Part shown: in pieces, positions 5,634-5,821 of the stretch
Layout of the letters: every line of letters starts with the position of its first letter
Position numbering within the stretch: position 1 is the first letter of the stretch
NCBI GenBank assembly: GCA_964366055.1
Contig: CAYISE010000026.1
Location: 1 to 5,821, forward strand
Direction of reading: 5' to 3'
DNA length: 5,821 nucleotides
DNA from: JBBTQX01 sp964366055
GTDB lineage: Bacteria > Patescibacteriota > Minisyncoccia > UBA6257 > GWB1-50-10
Translations under genes and position numbers: made by a program
The notes under the pieces: generated by a model
Databases searched by the model: none
What the model saw: the letters and a program-made list of their open reading frames with translations, nothing else
What the model was told of the DNA's origin: nothing

Positions 5634-5785
5634 GCCAGCCCCGCCACCGCTCGCTCCGCTCGCCACACCACAGAAAAATACTCTTTGCTCTTTTCATTTT
5701 GCGCGCGCCGGATTTCTTTTTCTTCTAATGAAAAGAGTATTTTTCTGTGGTGTCTTGCAATGAATTGCAAGGTGGCGGGACTGGC
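5634..5785. repeat. Large imperfect inverted repeat, MITE-like or structured 3' element
   Basis: The outer arms 5634-5648 and 5771-5785 pair at 14 of 15 positions (one C-A mismatch at 5639/5780). The inner arms 5665-5686 and 5732-5753 pair perfectly over 22 bp. Between outer and inner arms lie unrelated segments of 16 bases (5649-5664, a GC-rich CGCTC repeat) and 17 bases (5754-5770, TTGCAA-rich). The 45-base centre (5687-5731) holds GCGCGCGC (5701-5708) and a pyrimidine run (5713-5726). Weaker symmetry continues outward: 5616-5625 against 5791-5800 matches at 8 of 10. There is no transposase gene and no T-run after the stem. Confidence 0.8.
5754..5771. repeat. Small perfect hairpin within the right arm
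   Basis: CTTGCAATGAATTGCAAG is a 7-bp perfect stem with a TGAA loop. It sits exactly at the junction between inner and outer right arms of the large inverted repeat, where the left arm has the unrelated CGCTC-rich segment. Its last G (5771) is also the first base of the outer arm, so the two structures compete for it. Confidence 0.6.
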
Positions 5786-5821
5786 CTCATTTTGATTTCG
5801 CAAAGGAAAAGCGGAATTCCC

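Larger units (their letters stand above)
5581..5821. other. Intergenic tail without a convincing gene
   Basis: These 241 bases after the operon show no protein with recognisable features and no RNA gene. Most of the stretch is occupied by a large imperfect inverted repeat. An open frame on the minus strand (5555-5803) runs through both arms of that repeat and into the end of the last gene. Its product is basic and low in recognisable structure, so it is best treated as a by-product of the repeat. No hairpin followed by a T-run marks the operon end. Confidence 0.65.

Noticed and set aside
5631..5760. CRISPR array
   Set aside because: The repeated words are inverted, not regularly spaced direct repeats, and no spacer-repeat pattern or cas gene is present.
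5634..5785. Rho-independent terminator for the operon
   Set aside because: The stem is far longer than usual and is not followed by a T-run on either strand; termination here is possible but not shown.
5555..5803. An 82-codon minus-strand frame in the tail
   Set aside because: It runs through both arms of the inverted repeat and overlaps the end of the last gene; there is no domain or ribosome binding site. A repeat-derived frame is the simpler explanation.
5616..5803. Integron attC site
   Set aside because: The long imperfect palindrome suggested it, but no proper RYYYAAC/GTTRRRY core sites flank it and there is no integrase or cassette structure.

Overview
The window looks like a piece of a Candidate Phyla Radiation (Patescibacteria, probably Parcubacteria-type) genome. 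This is inferred from style, not from a marker gene. The genes are compact and closely packed, with few Shine-Dalgarno sequences and the standard genetic code. Small membrane-anchored DUF5666-like proteins surround a MacAB-type transporter, and GC-rich palindromes occur both between and within genes.

Layout: positions 1-26 hold the 5' end of a serine-type tRNA on the minus strand, cut by the window edge. A 47-base gap carries a good sigma-70-like promoter (33-61). All seven protein genes then run on the plus strand from 74 to 5580: an ECF-type sigma factor (74-601), a small two-helix membrane protein in the anti-sigma position (647-1045), a membrane-anchored DUF5666-like protein (1050-1505), a MacA-like adaptor with an unusually long helical hairpin (1513-3219), a MacB/LolD-type ATPase (3232-3948), a MacB-type FtsX-fold permease (3945-5162), and a second membrane-anchored small beta-domain protein (5155-5580). 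Gaps are 4, 7 and 12 bases or overlaps of 4 and 8 bases. The exception is a 45-base gap after the sigma gene, which holds a GC-rich hairpin (604-625).

The genes read as one regulated unit. The sigma factor would drive the operon and the small membrane protein may restrain it. The ATPase and permease would form the MacB-like mechanotransmission engine, and the MacA-like protein would be its extracytoplasmic adaptor. The two small proteins are plausible surface accessories. Substrate and signal cannot be read from the sequence.

The last 241 bases hold no convincing gene. They contain a large, nearly symmetrical inverted repeat (about 5634-5785) with a perfect 22-bp inner stem. A smaller GC-rich palindrome lies in frame inside the last gene (5381-5406) and looks like a 7-residue insertion. 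These two palindromes and the sigma-controlled MacAB cassette are the most interesting content.
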